Shown: positions 7,166 to 17,567, numbered from the stretch's first letter. The stretch: DNA of 64,000 nucleotides from Sphingomonas sp. OK281 (GCF_900115295.1 NZ_FOVZ01000002.1:744001-808000), one strand, 5' to 3'. The notes: a model not told the origin generated them from the letters alone. Numbers and translations are program-made.

Positions 7166-8467
7166 TTACCGAGTCCCAGGCCCAGTCCGAGGCCCAGGCT
7201 TCCCAGCCCCACCCGGACGCCCGCGCCCAGCAGGCTTGGCCCCCTCAACCCGAGGCCCACTCCGCGGCGCCCCGAACTTAGACCCAGCCCCGGTCCGAGG
7301 CCCACCCGTCTTCGGCGCACCCGGCTTAACAGGCGTCTTCTTCTCCTCGACAACCCCACGCCCACGCCGCTCACCCTTACGCTCTTTCCGCACCGACTTC
7401 GCATGCGCCTTAGCCCGGGATTTCATCTGCTCGCGCGTCGGCGCAGTCTTCTCATCGAGCACCAGGTCGTCGCCCAGCTTCTCCTCGAAACCCAATTGCT
7501 TGAGGCTCTCGGCGAAATGCGTTGGCAGTTCGGCGGTCACGTCGATCGACCCGCCATCCGGATGATCCACCTTGATCCGCCGAGCATGCAGATGCATTTT
7601 CCGCGAGATCCCGCCGGTCAGAAACGCAGCGGCCCCGCCGTACTTGCCATCACCGACAATCGGATGCCCGATCGCCGCCATATGCACGCGCAACTGGTGA
7701 GTCCGCCCCGTAAACGGCTGCAACTCGACCCACGCCGCACGGTTGCCCGCGCGCTCGATCACCCGGTACCGCGTCCGCGCCGGCGCACCCTCGGCCTCGT
7801 CGACGTGCATCTTCTCGCCGCCGGTGCCCGGCTGCTTGGCGATCGGCAGCTCGATCATGCCGTCCTCGATCGACGGCACGTCGACCACCAGCGCCCAATA
7901 GACTTTCCGCGCGGTGCGCCCCGAAAACGCCTTCGCAAAGAACGCAGCAGCCCGCGACGTCCGCGCCACCAGCAGCGCGCCGGACGTATCCTTGTCGAGC
8001 CGGTGGACCAGCTTCGGCCGGCCCTCGTTGTCGTACTGCAACCCGTCGAGCAGCCCGTCGACATGCTGCGTCGTCTTGGTCCCGCCCTGCGTGGCGAGAC
8101 CTGGCGGCTTGTTCAGCACGAACGCCTGGAAATCCTTGTGAATGACCATCGACTGCGCGAGTTCGGTCTCCTCGTCCGACAGGATCACGCGTTCGCGGAC
8201 GCGCCTGGGCTTGTCGACGTCGGCGGCGGCCTTGTCGGCTTCGGGCGGCGGCACGCGCAGCATCTGGCCCGCCGCGATCCGGTCGCCCGGCGTCGCGCGC
8301 GCGCCGTCGACGCGGAGCTGCCCGGTGCGCGCCCACATCGCCACCGTCGTGAAGCTCGTATCGGGCAGATGCCGCTTGAACCACCGGTCGAGCCGGATGC
8401 CGTCATCGTCGAACCCGACGTTGAACTCGCGGAAACCCGTATCGCTATCGCTTTTGCCCGCAGTCAT
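7166..8467 (-). CDS. RluA-family (RluC-like) 23S rRNA pseudouridine synthase with long basic tail
   Basis: Isomerises uridine to pseudouridine in large-subunit rRNA. The 433-residue protein has an N-terminal S4 RNA-binding domain (about residues 23-75), then the synthase core. The core includes the catalytic motif HRLDKDTSGALL with Asp158 as nucleophile, and ends with PFTGRTHQLRVHMAAIGHPI. From about residue 345 the C-terminus becomes a Gly/Pro/Arg/Lys-rich, probably disordered tail, much longer than in typical RluC. The ATG at 8467 overlaps the crcB stop (ATGA), which fixes the start against a 61-codon upstream extension. Which uridines are modified cannot be told. Confidence 0.9.
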   Translation of the reverse strand: MTAGKSDSDTGFREFNVGFDDDGIRLDRWFKRHLPDTSFTTVAMWARTGQLRVDGARATPGDRIAAGQMLRVPPPEADKAAADVDKPRRVRERVILSDEETELAQSMVIHKDFQAFVLNKPPGLATQGGTKTTQHVDGLLDGLQYDNEGRPKLVHRLDKDTSGALLVARTSRAAAFFAKAFSGRTARKVYWALVVDVPSIEDGMIELPIAKQPGTGGEKMHVDEAEGAPARTRYRVIERAGNRAAWVELQPFTGRTHQLRVHMAAIGHPIVGDGKYGGAAAFLTGGISRKMHLHARRIKVDHPDGGSIDVTAELPTHFAESLKQLGFEEKLGDDLVLDEKTAPTREQMKSRAKAHAKSVRKERKGERRGRGVVEEKKTPVKPGAPKTGGPRTGAGSKFGAPRSGPRVEGAKPAGRGRPGGAGKPGPRTGPGTR

Positions 8468-8838
8468 GCGACGGCCCTTACTGCGGAGAGACCCGCGAAC
8501 AACGCGGCGACCGAACCGATCACCGACACCAAAACATACCCGAACGCGACGCCGATCGCGCCTCGCTCGATCATCGTGACGACGTCCAGCGAGAACGCCG
8601 AAAACGTCGTGAATCCCCCCAACACGCCCACGCCGAGCAGCAGCCGCCACGTTTCCGAAGCGGTGTTGCGGGCGAGTACGCCAACCAGCACCCCCATCAG
8701 CAACCCACCGATCAAATTCACGGCAAGCGTACCAAAGGGATAGTCAGGCCCCAGCAACGACAGCATCGCGCGGCCAGTCAGATAGCGCGCGCCGGACCCG
8801 ACCGCACCACCGACCATGACATGGAGAAGGGGAAGCAT
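8464..8838 (-). CDS. crcB: Fluoride exporter CrcB/Fluc
   Basis: A 124-residue, four-helix fluoride channel protein that works as an antiparallel dimer in the inner membrane. Characteristic segments are GGAVGSGARYLTGR near the N-terminus, FGTLAVNLIGGLLMG in helix 2, and GGFTTFSAFSLD, the phenylalanine-box motif of helix 3. The TGA overlaps the ATG of the downstream pseudouridine synthase. No fluoride riboswitch was recognised in the leader. Confidence 0.95.
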   Translation of the reverse strand: MLPLLHVMVGGAVGSGARYLTGRAMLSLLGPDYPFGTLAVNLIGGLLMGVLVGVLARNTASETWRLLLGVGVLGGFTTFSAFSLDVVTMIERGAIGVAFGYVLVSVIGSVAALFAGLSAVRAVA

Positions 8839-8925
8839 TCTCGCGCCCTAGCGTGAATCGGGCAAAACGGAAAGGTGGGGTTGGCTAGGGTGGAGTAGAT
8901 GCTCGCCAAAGGGCTCAACCCAAAG

Positions 8926-8984
8926 CTTGTTTCCCCGCGAAGGCGGGGACCCAGTCTGGACTCCCGCCTTCGCGGGAGAACAAG
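8926..8984. repeat. Family B palindromic repeat, copy 2
   Basis: CTTGTTTCCCCGCGAAGGCG on the left arm and CGCCTTCGCGGGAGAACAAG on the right, separated by GGGACCCAGTCTGGACTCC. It is the same length as the copy inside ligA. Confidence 0.9.
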
Positions 8985-9035
8985 GAGGGAAGAGATGACG
9001 CCACCCCAACGCGCCACCACTCCAACAGGCCACCA

Positions 9036-9133
9036 CCCCGGCGAAGGCCGGGGCCCAGTTGGAAAGGTGGCAATAACGAAGGACCGCGCTCGGTTAGCGA
9101 CGTTCCCCAACTGGACCCCGGCCTCCGCCGGGG
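9036..9133. repeat. Family A palindromic repeat, copy 2
   Basis: Same arms as copy 1 (CCCCGGCGAAGGCCGGGGCC) and the AAGGTGGCAATAACG centre, in forward orientation. With the family B copy it accounts for most of the 350-bp gap 8839-9188; nothing else was seen there. Confidence 0.9.
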
Positions 9134-9188
9134 AGATGAATCCCAAGCGAAGATTGTCGGGAGGCTTTCAGTAGCGCCAAACCGCTCG

Positions 9189-9920
9189 TCACCGCCCAGC
9201 GTTGGAAACCAGATCCACATCGCTCCCGCCACCAGCCCTTGCCGTCACATACACCACATAAGCGTCATTCCCCCGAACCCCGCCCAGCACATGCTGCCGC
9301 CCGTCCGTGCTATGCCCAGCCGAATACCCAGCCGCCGTCGCCTTCGTAAAATACCAATCGAGCATCTTCTGCATTGGCGCAGCACTCGCAAAACTCACCA
9401 CGCGCAACCGACACCCATCCCGATCCGCCCCCGCAGCCTCGGTCAACCGCGCCGCCGGATACAGCGGCAGGTCCGCCGGCAACCGGTTAGCCCACCCCGC
9501 AGAATAGCCGATCTTCGGCGCGCAAACCCCGGCATCAGGCGTCTTCTGCCGCTCCGCCAGCGCCCCCAGCGTCAGCGCGCCATTCGCCGACTTGCACTCC
9601 GGACAGTCGTTGGACGCCACCGGCGCGCGCTTGAGAGTCCGCGGATCGACCGGATCGGCTTTGAGCGGACCTTCCGGCGGCACCGCGCCACTATCCGGCC
9701 GAGGCGGCGGCCGCACCGCGTCGGTATTCGACGACTGCGCCAACCGAGGATCGACCATGATCTGCCCCCCCAGCGACGACGCCAGCGCCGGATCGCGCAC
9801 CGCGCCGTTGGTCAGCTCGGCATCGAGGCTGTTGAGATCCTGCTGGTCGGTCGACGACCGTCCGCACGCGACCAGCGCAAGCGGCAAAAGGATCAGGGCG
9901 GGGCGCAGGGTAAAACTCAT
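9189..9920 (-). CDS. Predicted lipoprotein of unknown function
   Basis: A 243-residue protein with a lipoprotein signal (MSFTLRPALILLPLALVACG, lipobox LVAC, lipidated Cys at 19). A proline/aspartate-rich linker follows, with a CPEC pair that could bind metal or form a disulfide. The C-terminal half contains WANRLPADLPLYPAARLTEA and MLDWYFTKATAAGYSAGH. The latter pattern is seen in sphingomonad periplasmic proteins, but I cannot assign a named family. The start at 9920 is preferred to 9929 because GGATGGCGG precedes it. It is divergent from the 73-aa membrane protein. Confidence 0.75.
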   Translation of the reverse strand: MSFTLRPALILLPLALVACGRSSTDQQDLNSLDAELTNGAVRDPALASSLGGQIMVDPRLAQSSNTDAVRPPPRPDSGAVPPEGPLKADPVDPRTLKRAPVASNDCPECKSANGALTLGALAERQKTPDAGVCAPKIGYSAGWANRLPADLPLYPAARLTEAAGADRDGCRLRVVSFASAAPMQKMLDWYFTKATAAGYSAGHSTDGRQHVLGGVRGNDAYVVYVTARAGGGSDVDLVSNAGR

Positions 9921-10031
9921 CACCGCCATCCTATGCGCGAAAGACGGTGAAGAAAGCGTTTTCCGCATGTCCCCAGTCGAGCGCGTGAAGCCGATCTTGC
10001 CCGAACCCCCGCGACTCGCCATGTTCACCCC

Positions 10032-10253
10032 ATGCTCAACATCGTCTCGATCCTCATCGGCCTCGTCACCCTGGTGCTCGGCCTCGTCGCGTTCATCCCG
10101 CTGCTCGGCTGGATGAACTGGCTCGTCATCCCGATCGGCATCGTCGGTGCCGCCGTCGGCGCGCTCTCGTCGAGCAACGGCGGCCGCAACCTCAACATCG
10201 TGCTGATCATCATCTTCGCGCTCCGCCTCAGCCTCGGCGGCGGCATCATCTGA
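10032..10253 (+). CDS. Small two-helix membrane protein
   Basis: A 73-residue protein made almost wholly of hydrophobic helices: IVSILIGLVTLVLGLVAFIP (about residues 4-23), then WLVIPIGIVGAAVGALSS and IVLIIIFALRLSLGGGII. A short polar turn (SSNGGRN) separates the last two. It is convergent with osmC, with a hairpin between their stops. Function unknown; similar small ORFs are common in Sphingomonas. Confidence 0.7.
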   Translation: MLNIVSILIGLVTLVLGLVAFIPLLGWMNWLVIPIGIVGAAVGALSSSNGGRNLNIVLIIIFALRLSLGGGII

Positions 10254-10260
10254 CGCAAGA

Positions 10261-10286
10261 AGGGCCCGGCGTTTCCACCGGGCCCT
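10261..10286. terminator. Bidirectional hairpin between convergent genes
   Basis: AGGGCCCGG and CCGGGCCCT form a perfect 9-bp stem with an 8-base loop between the stops at 10253 and 10311. On the minus strand it is followed by TTCTTG, so termination of osmC is the better supported use. Confidence 0.65.
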
Positions 10287-10310
10287 CCTGATCGCGAAAT
10301 GTACTCGCCG

Positions 10311-10739
10311 TTATGCGGCGAGATTATGCTCCAGCGTGATCTCGGCGTTGAGCACCTTCGACACCGGGCAGTTCGCCTTGGCATCCGCGGCGATCGCCTC
10401 GAACTCTTCCTTCGAGATGCCGTCTACCTTGGCGTTCAGCGTCAGCGCCGACTTGGTGATCTTGAACCCGTCGCCATCCTTGTCGAGCGTCACCTTGGCG
10501 GAGGTCTCGAGCGTCCCTGCCTCATAGCCCTTGCCGGCGAGCGCGAAGCTCAGCGCCATCGTGAAGCACGATGCATGCGCAGCCGCGATCAGCTCCTCGG
10601 GGTTGGTGCCGGGCTCGTTCTCGAACCGCGTGTTGAAGCCGTAGGGGCTGTCGGACAGCACGCCCGACTGCGTCGAGACATGACCCTTGCCGCTCTTGCC
10701 GAGGCCTTCATACTTCGCCGAACCGCTGCGTGTGGTCAT
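10311..10739 (-). CDS. osmC: OsmC-family peroxiredoxin
   Basis: A thiol peroxidase that detoxifies organic hydroperoxides. At 142 residues it matches E. coli OsmC, with the two catalytic cysteines in place: Cys58 in [13 protein letters not shown] and Cys124 in [21 protein letters not shown] and the N-terminal [12 protein letters not shown] are also OsmC-like rather than Ohr-like. The ATG at 10739 fits the family start. It lies downstream of the glycine-zipper gene on the same strand, separated by a strong terminator, so it is probably transcribed on its own. Confidence 0.92.
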   Translation of the reverse strand: MTTRSGSAKYEGLGKSGKGHVSTQSGVLSDSPYGFNTRFENEPGTNPEELIAAAHASCFTMALSFALAGKGYEAGTLETSAKVTLDKDGDGFKITKSALTLNAKVDGISKEEFEAIAADAKANCPVSKVLNAEITLEHNLAA

Positions 10740-10763
10740 CGTTTTGATCCTTCATCGGACAAG

Positions 10764-10793
10764 AAAAAAGGCGTCGCGGTTTCCCACGACGCC
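10764..10793 (-). terminator. Rho-independent terminator of the glycine-zipper gene
   Basis: Read on the minus strand: GGCGTCG, a 10-base loop, CGACGCC, then six T residues. It lies 53 bp after the stop at 10846 and separates that gene from osmC. Confidence 0.85.
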
Positions 10794-10845
10794 CTTCCAC
10801 AACGCGCAACTACCGAAATAGCGGCATTGATTTAGCCGATCAGTA

Positions 10846-11151
10846 TCAGCGGCAACGACGGTTGTTGTTGCTCGTACCCTTGTCGATCGCGCGACCCGCG
10901 AGGCCGCCAAGGACTGCGCCGCCCAGCGTGCCGACCGTGCGGTCGCCGCGGGTGTCGACCGTGCGGCCGAGCAGTGCGCCGCCGACGCCGCCGATGATCG
11001 TGCCGGTCGTGCCGTTGCTCTTCTTGCAGTAGACGCGGCCGTCACGACCACGCCATTCGCGACGATCGCGCGCATCGGCAGCCGAGACGGGGACGAGCAT
11101 GGTCGGCAGGACCATTACGCCGAGGCCCATGGCCAGAACGAACTTACGCAT
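10846..11151 (-). CDS. Glycine-zipper 2TM outer-membrane/periplasmic protein
   Basis: A 101-residue exported protein. A signal peptide (MRKFVLAMGLGVMVLPTMLV, probable cleavage after VSA) is followed by a basic segment with the single-cysteine motif GRVYCKKSNG. Two glycine-zipper stretches follow (TIIGGVGGALLGRTVD and TVGTLGGAVLGGLAGRAID) and a basic tail. This is the layout of glycine-zipper 2TM (SlyB/Rick_17kDa-like) proteins. An alternative ATG at 11154 adds one residue. TATAGT at 11195-11200 (minus strand) is a plausible -10 element. Confidence 0.82.
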   Translation of the reverse strand: MRKFVLAMGLGVMVLPTMLVPVSAADARDRREWRGRDGRVYCKKSNGTTGTIIGGVGGALLGRTVDTRGDRTVGTLGGAVLGGLAGRAIDKGTSNNNRRCR

Positions 11152-11347
11152 CATGTAACTCCCTAGTGAATTGATCTGCTGGTGTAACGAGGGGACTATA
11201 CCCCCAGTTGCATGAACCAAAAACAACACCGCGTTCATGCTGGCGTTCATCTTCGCGGCCGGCACCAGGGCGTTGCTATTAACGGCCGACGGGCATCATT
11301 CCGCGGTGCAGCTTTACGCTCGACGGCAGGCCGGTTACGCCGCCGCG

Positions 11348-11986
11348 ATGTTGCCCGTGCCCTTGCCCGTCGAGATCCTCCCCGTCGCCGCGCCCTGGTT
11401 CGACTTGGCCGGGCTCGCGGTGTTCGCCGCGTCGGGGGCGCTAGCGGCGGCCAAGCGCGGCCAGACGTTCGTGACGCTGGTGTTCTTCGGGCTCATCACC
11501 GGCGTCGGCGGCGGCACGGTGCGGGACCTGCTGATCGGCGCGCCGGTGTTCTGGGTTCACGACGCGCGCGCCGCGAGCGTGTGCCTGGGGGTGGCGCTGC
11601 TGATCTGGGTGACGCCCGAACGGTGGTGGAAGGACGAAGCGCTCGGCTGGTTCGACGCGGTCGGGCTCGCGGCATACGCGGTGTACGGCGCGGCGAAGGC
11701 GCTCGGCTACGGCGTGCCACCGGTACCCGCGGCGCTGATGGGCGTAATGACCGCCTGCGTCGGCGGTATCATCCGCGATGTGCTGGCGGGGGAACCGTCG
11801 ATCCTGATGCGGCCGGAGCTGTACGTGACCGCGGCGGCGCTGGCGGCGGCCAGTTATGTCGGGTTGGTTCTGCTGGGGGTGCCGCTTGCTTTGGCGGCGG
11901 TTATCGCGGCGAGTGCAGGGTTCACGTTGAGGGCGGCCGCGATCCGCTTCCATCTGGCGCTGCCTGCGTATGGTGGCCGCCGCTAA
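11348..11986 (+). CDS. Trimeric intracellular cation channel (TRIC)/UPF0126-family membrane protein
   Basis: A 212-residue membrane protein with an internal duplication typical of the YadS/UPF0126 family. Each half carries a GxxGGxxRDxL motif: GLITGVGGGTVRDLLIG in the first half and VMTACVGGIIRDVLAGEPS in the second. About seven hydrophobic segments are visible. Bacterial members with solved structures are trimeric cation channels. The ATG at 11348 is preferred over one at 11237 because the hydrophobic family core starts soon after and the length is then typical. Confidence 0.88.
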   Translation: MLPVPLPVEILPVAAPWFDLAGLAVFAASGALAAAKRGQTFVTLVFFGLITGVGGGTVRDLLIGAPVFWVHDARAASVCLGVALLIWVTPERWWKDEALGWFDAVGLAAYAVYGAAKALGYGVPPVPAALMGVMTACVGGIIRDVLAGEPSILMRPELYVTAAALAAASYVGLVLLGVPLALAAVIAASAGFTLRAAAIRFHLALPAYGGRR

Positions 11987-12002
11987 CCCCTTGCGCGCTT
12001 GT

Positions 12003-12059
12003 TTGTTTCCCCGCGAAGGCGGGGACCCAGTCTGGGCTCCCGCCTTCGCGGGAGAACAA
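12003..12059. repeat. Family B palindromic repeat, copy 3
   Basis: TTGTTTCCCCGCGAAGGCGG and CCGCCTTCGCGGGAGAACAA arms around GACCCAGTCTGGGCTC. It is followed by a family A copy in the 327-bp gap 11987-12313. Confidence 0.9.
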
Positions 12060-12165
12060 GGAGGGGAGGGCGGTCGGTTGAGCTTGAACGGACGACCCGC
12101 TCTTACTCGATCCAATCTTGCGCGCCTGATCTCTACTTGTTGAGATCGACACGCTCCAACACCGC

Positions 12166-12272
12166 CACCACCCCGGCGAAGGTCGGGGTCCAGTTGGAAA
12201 GGTTGGAGTAACGGAGCGCAGCGCACGTCAGCGACGTTCCCCAACTGGGCCCCGGCCTTCGCCGGGGTGGTG
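12166..12272. repeat. Family A palindromic repeat, copy 3
   Basis: Arms CACCACCCCGGCGAAGG and CCTTCGCCGGGGTGGTG with inner CCAGTTGG/CCAACTGG; forward orientation. Together with the family B copy it explains most of the gap before the acetyltransferase gene. Confidence 0.9.
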
Positions 12273-12313
12273 CGAGTGTTCGCGCGAGCCTTCTATAATA
12301 AGGCACGGAAGCT

Positions 12314-12901
12314 TTACCCCCGCACAACCCCAACATCCGCAAACCGCCGCGGCTCCACCGGCGGCACCGCAGGCTCGTTCAGCTCGCACTGCCAATGCCC
12401 GACATCGATCCACTGCCCGTTCTTGTACCCGACCTCGCGGTACACCCCCGCGCGCCGAAACCCGACCGCCTCATGCAGCTTGATCGACGAATCGTTCGGC
12501 AACGCAATCGCCCCGATCGCCTGCGTAAACCCCTGAGCCCGCAGCGTATCGATCAGCGCCTCGTACAACAGCCGCCCCGCGCCCTGCCGCTGCGCCGCAT
12601 CCGCGACATACACCGTGGTCTCGCACGCGAACCGGTACGCCTCGCGCTTGTGGAACGCGGACGCATAGGCATAGGCCAGCACGCCGCCCTCGGAGCCGAT
12701 CGTCGCGACCAGCCACGGGTACAGCCCGTCCGACGCCGCCATTCGCGCGCGCATCTGCCGCGCATCGGGCGCCTCGGTCTCGAACGACACCGTCCCGACC
12801 AGCACGTGCGGCGCATAGATCGCCGCTATCGAAGCGGCATCCTCGGCGACCGCCGCCCGGATGACGATCCCGCCGCCGTTGCCAGTTGCGGGGATCGCCA
12901 T
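12314..12901 (-). CDS. GNAT-family N-acetyltransferase (Pat-like)
   Basis: A 195-residue acetyltransferase. The N-terminus VIRAAVAEDAASIAAIYAPHV and the acetyl-CoA-binding motif A stretch VADAAQRQGAGRLLYEALI are clear. GFTQAIGAIALPNDSSIKLH and GFRRAGVYREVGYKNGQWID match the phosphinothricin/methionine-sulfoximine acetyltransferase group. Substrate is unknown; chromosomal members of this group often act on amino-acid analogues. The ATG at 12901 overlaps the sppA stop as TGATG, so translation is probably coupled. Confidence 0.9.
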   Translation of the reverse strand: MAIPATGNGGGIVIRAAVAEDAASIAAIYAPHVLVGTVSFETEAPDARQMRARMAASDGLYPWLVATIGSEGGVLAYAYASAFHKREAYRFACETTVYVADAAQRQGAGRLLYEALIDTLRAQGFTQAIGAIALPNDSSIKLHEAVGFRRAGVYREVGYKNGQWIDVGHWQCELNEPAVPPVEPRRFADVGVVRG

Positions 12902-14844
12902 CAGAACCCGATCCGTGCCAGCAGCAGGTCGAGCAGCTTGGCATCGCCGACACCCGAAGTCGTCGGCCCCATCCCGCCGCACTCCAGGCAGCGCGCCTGG
13001 ATCGAGCCCGAGGTCGCCAGCCGCTTCATGTCACCCACAGCGCGCGCGAGCATCTGGCGACGATCCGCCGCGACATGCGCGAACGCATCGCCACCACCTG
13101 CATCATCGTCGCCATCATTGCCGAAATCCTGCGCGATCGTCGCGAGGAAGCCCGGCTTCTTCTCCAGATACTCGGCATGCACCTTGGCCGGATCGAGCTT
13201 GGCGCGCTTGGCGGCCTCGTCGATCGCGTCCTGCAACGTCCCGAACCGGTCAACCAGTCCGATCTGGCGCGCGGTGCCGCCATCCCAGACGCGGCCCTGG
13301 CCGATCTCGTCCACCCGCGCCGGCGTCATCTTCCGCGAGGCGGCGACGCGCGCGACGAACTGGCGATACCCGTTCTCGATCCCCGCCTGTGCGATCGCGT
13401 CGAACATCGGCGTGGTGCCGCCGGTGATGTCGGGCTGGCCCGACAGCGGCGTGGTCTTCACGCCGTCGCTGGTCACGCCGATCTTGGCGAGCGCGTTCTC
13501 GAACGTCGGGATCACGCCGAAGATGCCGATCGAGCCGGTGATCGTGCCGGGCTCGGCAAAGATCACGTCGGCCGGCGTCGACACCCAGTAACCGCCGCTC
13601 GCGGCCAGCCCGCCCATCGACACGACGACGGGCAGCTTCTGCCGCTTGGCTTCGAGGATCGCGAGCCGGATCTGCTCCGACGCCATCACCGATCCACCCG
13701 GTGAATCGACCCGCACCACCAGCGCCTTCAAAGTCTTCTTGGCGAGCCCGTCGAGCACCGCCTTCTCGATCGTCTTGCCCGCCGCCTTGCCGGGGCCGCT
13801 CTCGCCGTCGACGATCTCGCCGGCGATCGTCAGCACGCCGATCGAATCGCCCGCGGTGGGGAGGGGGTTGGCCTTCACCCACGCGTCGTACTTGATCGCG
13901 GTGTAGTTGCCCGCCGGCTTGTTCGCGTCGCTGCCGGCGATCTCCGCCACGCGCCGCCCGAAGCTGGTCCGATCGCCGAGCTTGTCGACGATGCCCGCGC
14001 GCAGGTTTGCCTCGGCGATGTTGCCGTTTGATGCGAGAATGACCTTGTCCGGTGCGGTCATGAACTGCGCGATCTGCGCCTTGGGCCGTGCCTTGGCGAT
14101 GGCCTCGCGCCACTGCGCGAACAGCGTCCCGTACAGCGCAGTGCTGGCGGCGCGCGCGTCGTCGCTCTGGTCCGCCCGCGTGTAGGGCTCGACGAACGAC
14201 TTGTAGCGGCCGACGCGGTAGACGTGCGCGTTGACCCCGAGCTTGTCGATCAGGCCCTTGTAATAGAGCTGGTTGCCGCCCGGCCCCATGAAGATCGTCC
14301 CGCCCAGCGGGTTCACCCAGATCTCGCTAGCATTCGCCGCGAGGCGATAGCCGCCATCGGTGTACGCGGTCGCGTAAGCGAGCACCGGCTTCCCGCTCGC
14401 ACGCACCCGAGCCAGCGCATCGCCGACCTCTCCGAGTGCCGCCGGATAAGCGCCACCGAAGCTGTCGAGATCGAGCACCACCACCTTCACGCGCGCATCG
14501 GTACGCGCGGTATCGATCGAGCGGACCACGTCGCGCAGGCGAAACTGCCGCGTCCGGCTCTGCCCGGACAGTGCTGCGAATGCGGCCTGCTCCTCGGGCT
14601 GCTCGACGATCGAGCCGTTCAGGTCGAGCACCAGCGCGCCATCCTTGATCGCCGTCGTGCCCTGCCGCGCATTGAGCGCCGCGAAGATCAGCCCGAAGAA
14701 CAGCAACATCGCGATCAGGACAAGCGCGTCCTTGATCGCCACGAGGAACTTCCACACCCCCCGCACGAGCCGCCATTTCCGCCGCGGCGGGCGGGCAGGG
14801 TCGACATAGGAGGGGGCGTAGGACGGCGCAGCGGTATCGGTCAT
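12901..14844 (-). CDS. sppA: Signal peptide peptidase SppA (67K type)
   Basis: A membrane-bound serine protease that degrades cleaved signal peptides. The 647-residue length and two tandem Clp-like domains match the long enterobacterial form. A single N-terminal membrane helix (about residues 38-58, [20 protein letters not shown]) anchors it. The catalytic pair is visible: Lys215 in [15 protein letters not shown] and Ser416 in [10 protein letters not shown]. The C-terminus carries a short CLECGG pair. The stop is shared with the start of the acetyltransferase gene (TGATG). Confidence 0.93.
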   Translation of the reverse strand: MTDTAAPSYAPSYVDPARPPRRKWRLVRGVWKFLVAIKDALVLIAMLLFFGLIFAALNARQGTTAIKDGALVLDLNGSIVEQPEEQAAFAALSGQSRTRQFRLRDVVRSIDTARTDARVKVVVLDLDSFGGAYPAALGEVGDALARVRASGKPVLAYATAYTDGGYRLAANASEIWVNPLGGTIFMGPGGNQLYYKGLIDKLGVNAHVYRVGRYKSFVEPYTRADQSDDARAASTALYGTLFAQWREAIAKARPKAQIAQFMTAPDKVILASNGNIAEANLRAGIVDKLGDRTSFGRRVAEIAGSDANKPAGNYTAIKYDAWVKANPLPTAGDSIGVLTIAGEIVDGESGPGKAAGKTIEKAVLDGLAKKTLKALVVRVDSPGGSVMASEQIRLAILEAKRQKLPVVVSMGGLAASGGYWVSTPADVIFAEPGTITGSIGIFGVIPTFENALAKIGVTSDGVKTTPLSGQPDITGGTTPMFDAIAQAGIENGYRQFVARVAASRKMTPARVDEIGQGRVWDGGTARQIGLVDRFGTLQDAIDEAAKRAKLDPAKVHAEYLEKKPGFLATIAQDFGNDGDDDAGGGDAFAHVAADRRQMLARAVGDMKRLATSGSIQARCLECGGMGPTTSGVGDAKLLDLLLARIGF

Positions 14845-14948
14845 GGGACGAGAGCTAGAGCAACGCGGCGCACAGGTAAATGCCCTGTATTACGCGTCCA
14901 ACACAGGAAGCGTTCAAGCCCGTGCATCTACCCCAACCACCACGCAAT

Positions 14949-15044
14949 CCCCCTCCCGCTTGCGGGAGGGGTTAGGAGAGGGGCGTCCCACAAGCACCCC
15001 GCCCAAGAAACCCCTCCCCCAACCCCTCCCGCAAGCGGAAGGGG
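14949..15044. repeat. Family D palindromic repeat, copy 2
   Basis: CCCCTCCCGCTTGCGGGAGG facing CCCCTCCCGCAAGCGGAAGG; same element as between hisB and hisH. It lies in the 538-bp sppA-groES gap together with a family A copy and the groE promoter. Confidence 0.85.
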
Positions 15045-15110
15045 AGCAGAAGGGAAAGTTCGCCCAGCCTTGTTCTCCTGCGAATGCAAGCGCCCAGACG
15101 CATCCCAATT

Positions 15111-15220
15111 CCACCACCCCGGCGAAGGCCGGGGCCCAGTTGGGGAACGTCGCTAACGGAGCGCTGCGTCTCGTTACGCCGACCTTGCCACCTGGGCCCC
15201 GGCCTCCGCCGGGGTGGAGG
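15111..15220. repeat. Family A palindromic repeat, copy 4 (reverse orientation)
   Basis: Outer arms CCACCACCCCGGCGAAGG and CCTCCGCCGGGGTGGAGG. The asymmetric centre is inverted relative to copies 1-3 (AACGTCGCTAACGGAGCGC first). Confidence 0.88.
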
Positions 15221-15287
15221 TTCGGGCAAACGAGCGCAGGTGCCCGAAACCCACGCCCGCCCGAAAAAATTTCACCCCCGGAACCTT

Positions 15288-15316
15288 TGACATGCCGCAC
15301 CCCGAGGCACATATGC
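15288..15316 (+). promoter_or_regulatory. Housekeeping-type promoter of groESL
   Basis: TTGACA at 15288-15293 and CATATG at 15310-15315 (16-bp spacing) precede the CIRCE operator by a few bases, the usual arrangement for HrcA-repressed groE operons. Confidence 0.7.
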
Positions 15317-15322
15317 CGTCCG

Positions 15323-15349
15323 TTGGCACTCGATAAGCTCGAGTGCCAG
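15323..15349 (+). promoter_or_regulatory. CIRCE operator (HrcA binding site)
   Basis: TTGGCACTC (15323-15331), a 9-base spacer, then GAGTGCCAG (15341-15349). This matches the CIRCE form TTAGCACTC-N9-GAGTGCTAA apart from a paired A-to-G/T-to-C change that keeps symmetry. It lies between the promoter and groES, so HrcA should repress groESL. Confidence 0.93.
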
Positions 15350-15382
15350 AAATCTGTCACAATCCAAAAGGACATGGACCCC

Positions 15383-15670
15383 ATGAACTTTCGTCCGTTG
15401 CATGATCGCGTGCTGGTGAAGCGCCTCGAAGCCGAAGAGAAGACGGCTGGCGGCATCATCATCCCCGACACCGCCAAGGAAAAGCCGCAGGAAGGCGAAG
15501 TCGTCGCCATCGGCACCGGCACCCGCGCCGAGAACGGCACGATCACCCCGCTCGACGTCAAGACCGGCGACAAGATCCTGTTCGGCAAATGGTCGGGCAC
15601 CGAGGTCAAGGTCGACGGTGAGGACCTGTTGATCATGAAGGAATCCGACATCCTCGGGATCGTCGGTTAA
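15383..15670 (+). CDS. groES: Co-chaperonin GroES
   Basis: The 95-residue lid of the GroEL folding chamber. [20 protein letters not shown] and the mobile-loop sequence [20 protein letters not shown] are diagnostic, as is the C-terminal [13 protein letters not shown]. The ATG at 15383 is chosen over 15374 because AAAAGGA at 15366-15372 is correctly spaced for it. It is the first gene of the CIRCE-controlled groESL operon, with groEL 84 bp downstream. Confidence 0.98.
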   Translation: MNFRPLHDRVLVKRLEAEEKTAGGIIIPDTAKEKPQEGEVVAIGTGTRAENGTITPLDVKTGDKILFGKWSGTEVKVDGEDLLIMKESDILGIVG

Positions 15671-15712
15671 CTCAAGTCACTCGCGCGGGAGTGGTTTGCG
15701 ACCCCTGCGTAG

Positions 15713-17398
<1,686 letters not shown>

Positions 17399-17536
17399 TT
17401 TCGGACGGGGCCAGCGAGCGCTGGTCCCGGCACGAAATCAGAACGGCCGGCGGGCTGGCGGCGAAGCCACCAGTCCCGTCCGACGAAAAGGGCCGGCTTC
17501 GCCGGTCCTCCGTTCCGAACAGACGACCAAAGCAGA

Positions 17537-17567
17537 GGGCCGGGAAGCAATCCCCGGCCCTTTGTTT
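17537..17567 (+). terminator. Rho-independent terminator of groESL
   Basis: GGGCCGGG and CCCGGCCC form an 8-bp stem with an 8-base loop, followed by TTTGTTTG. It ends 28 bp before the next ATG and excludes an alternative upstream start for the Uma2 gene. Confidence 0.85.

Noticed and set aside
8839..8925. Fluoride riboswitch before crcB
   Set aside because: The expected conserved core and pseudoknot sequence were not found in the leader.
11987..12313. tRNA or small-RNA gene in a structured gap
   Set aside because: The structure is fully explained by family A and B palindromes; no cloverleaf or CCA-type end was seen here or in other gaps.
12314..12901. Herbicide-resistance (bar/pat) gene
   Set aside because: Only general Pat-like GNAT similarity; such chromosomal genes are common and the substrate is unknown.
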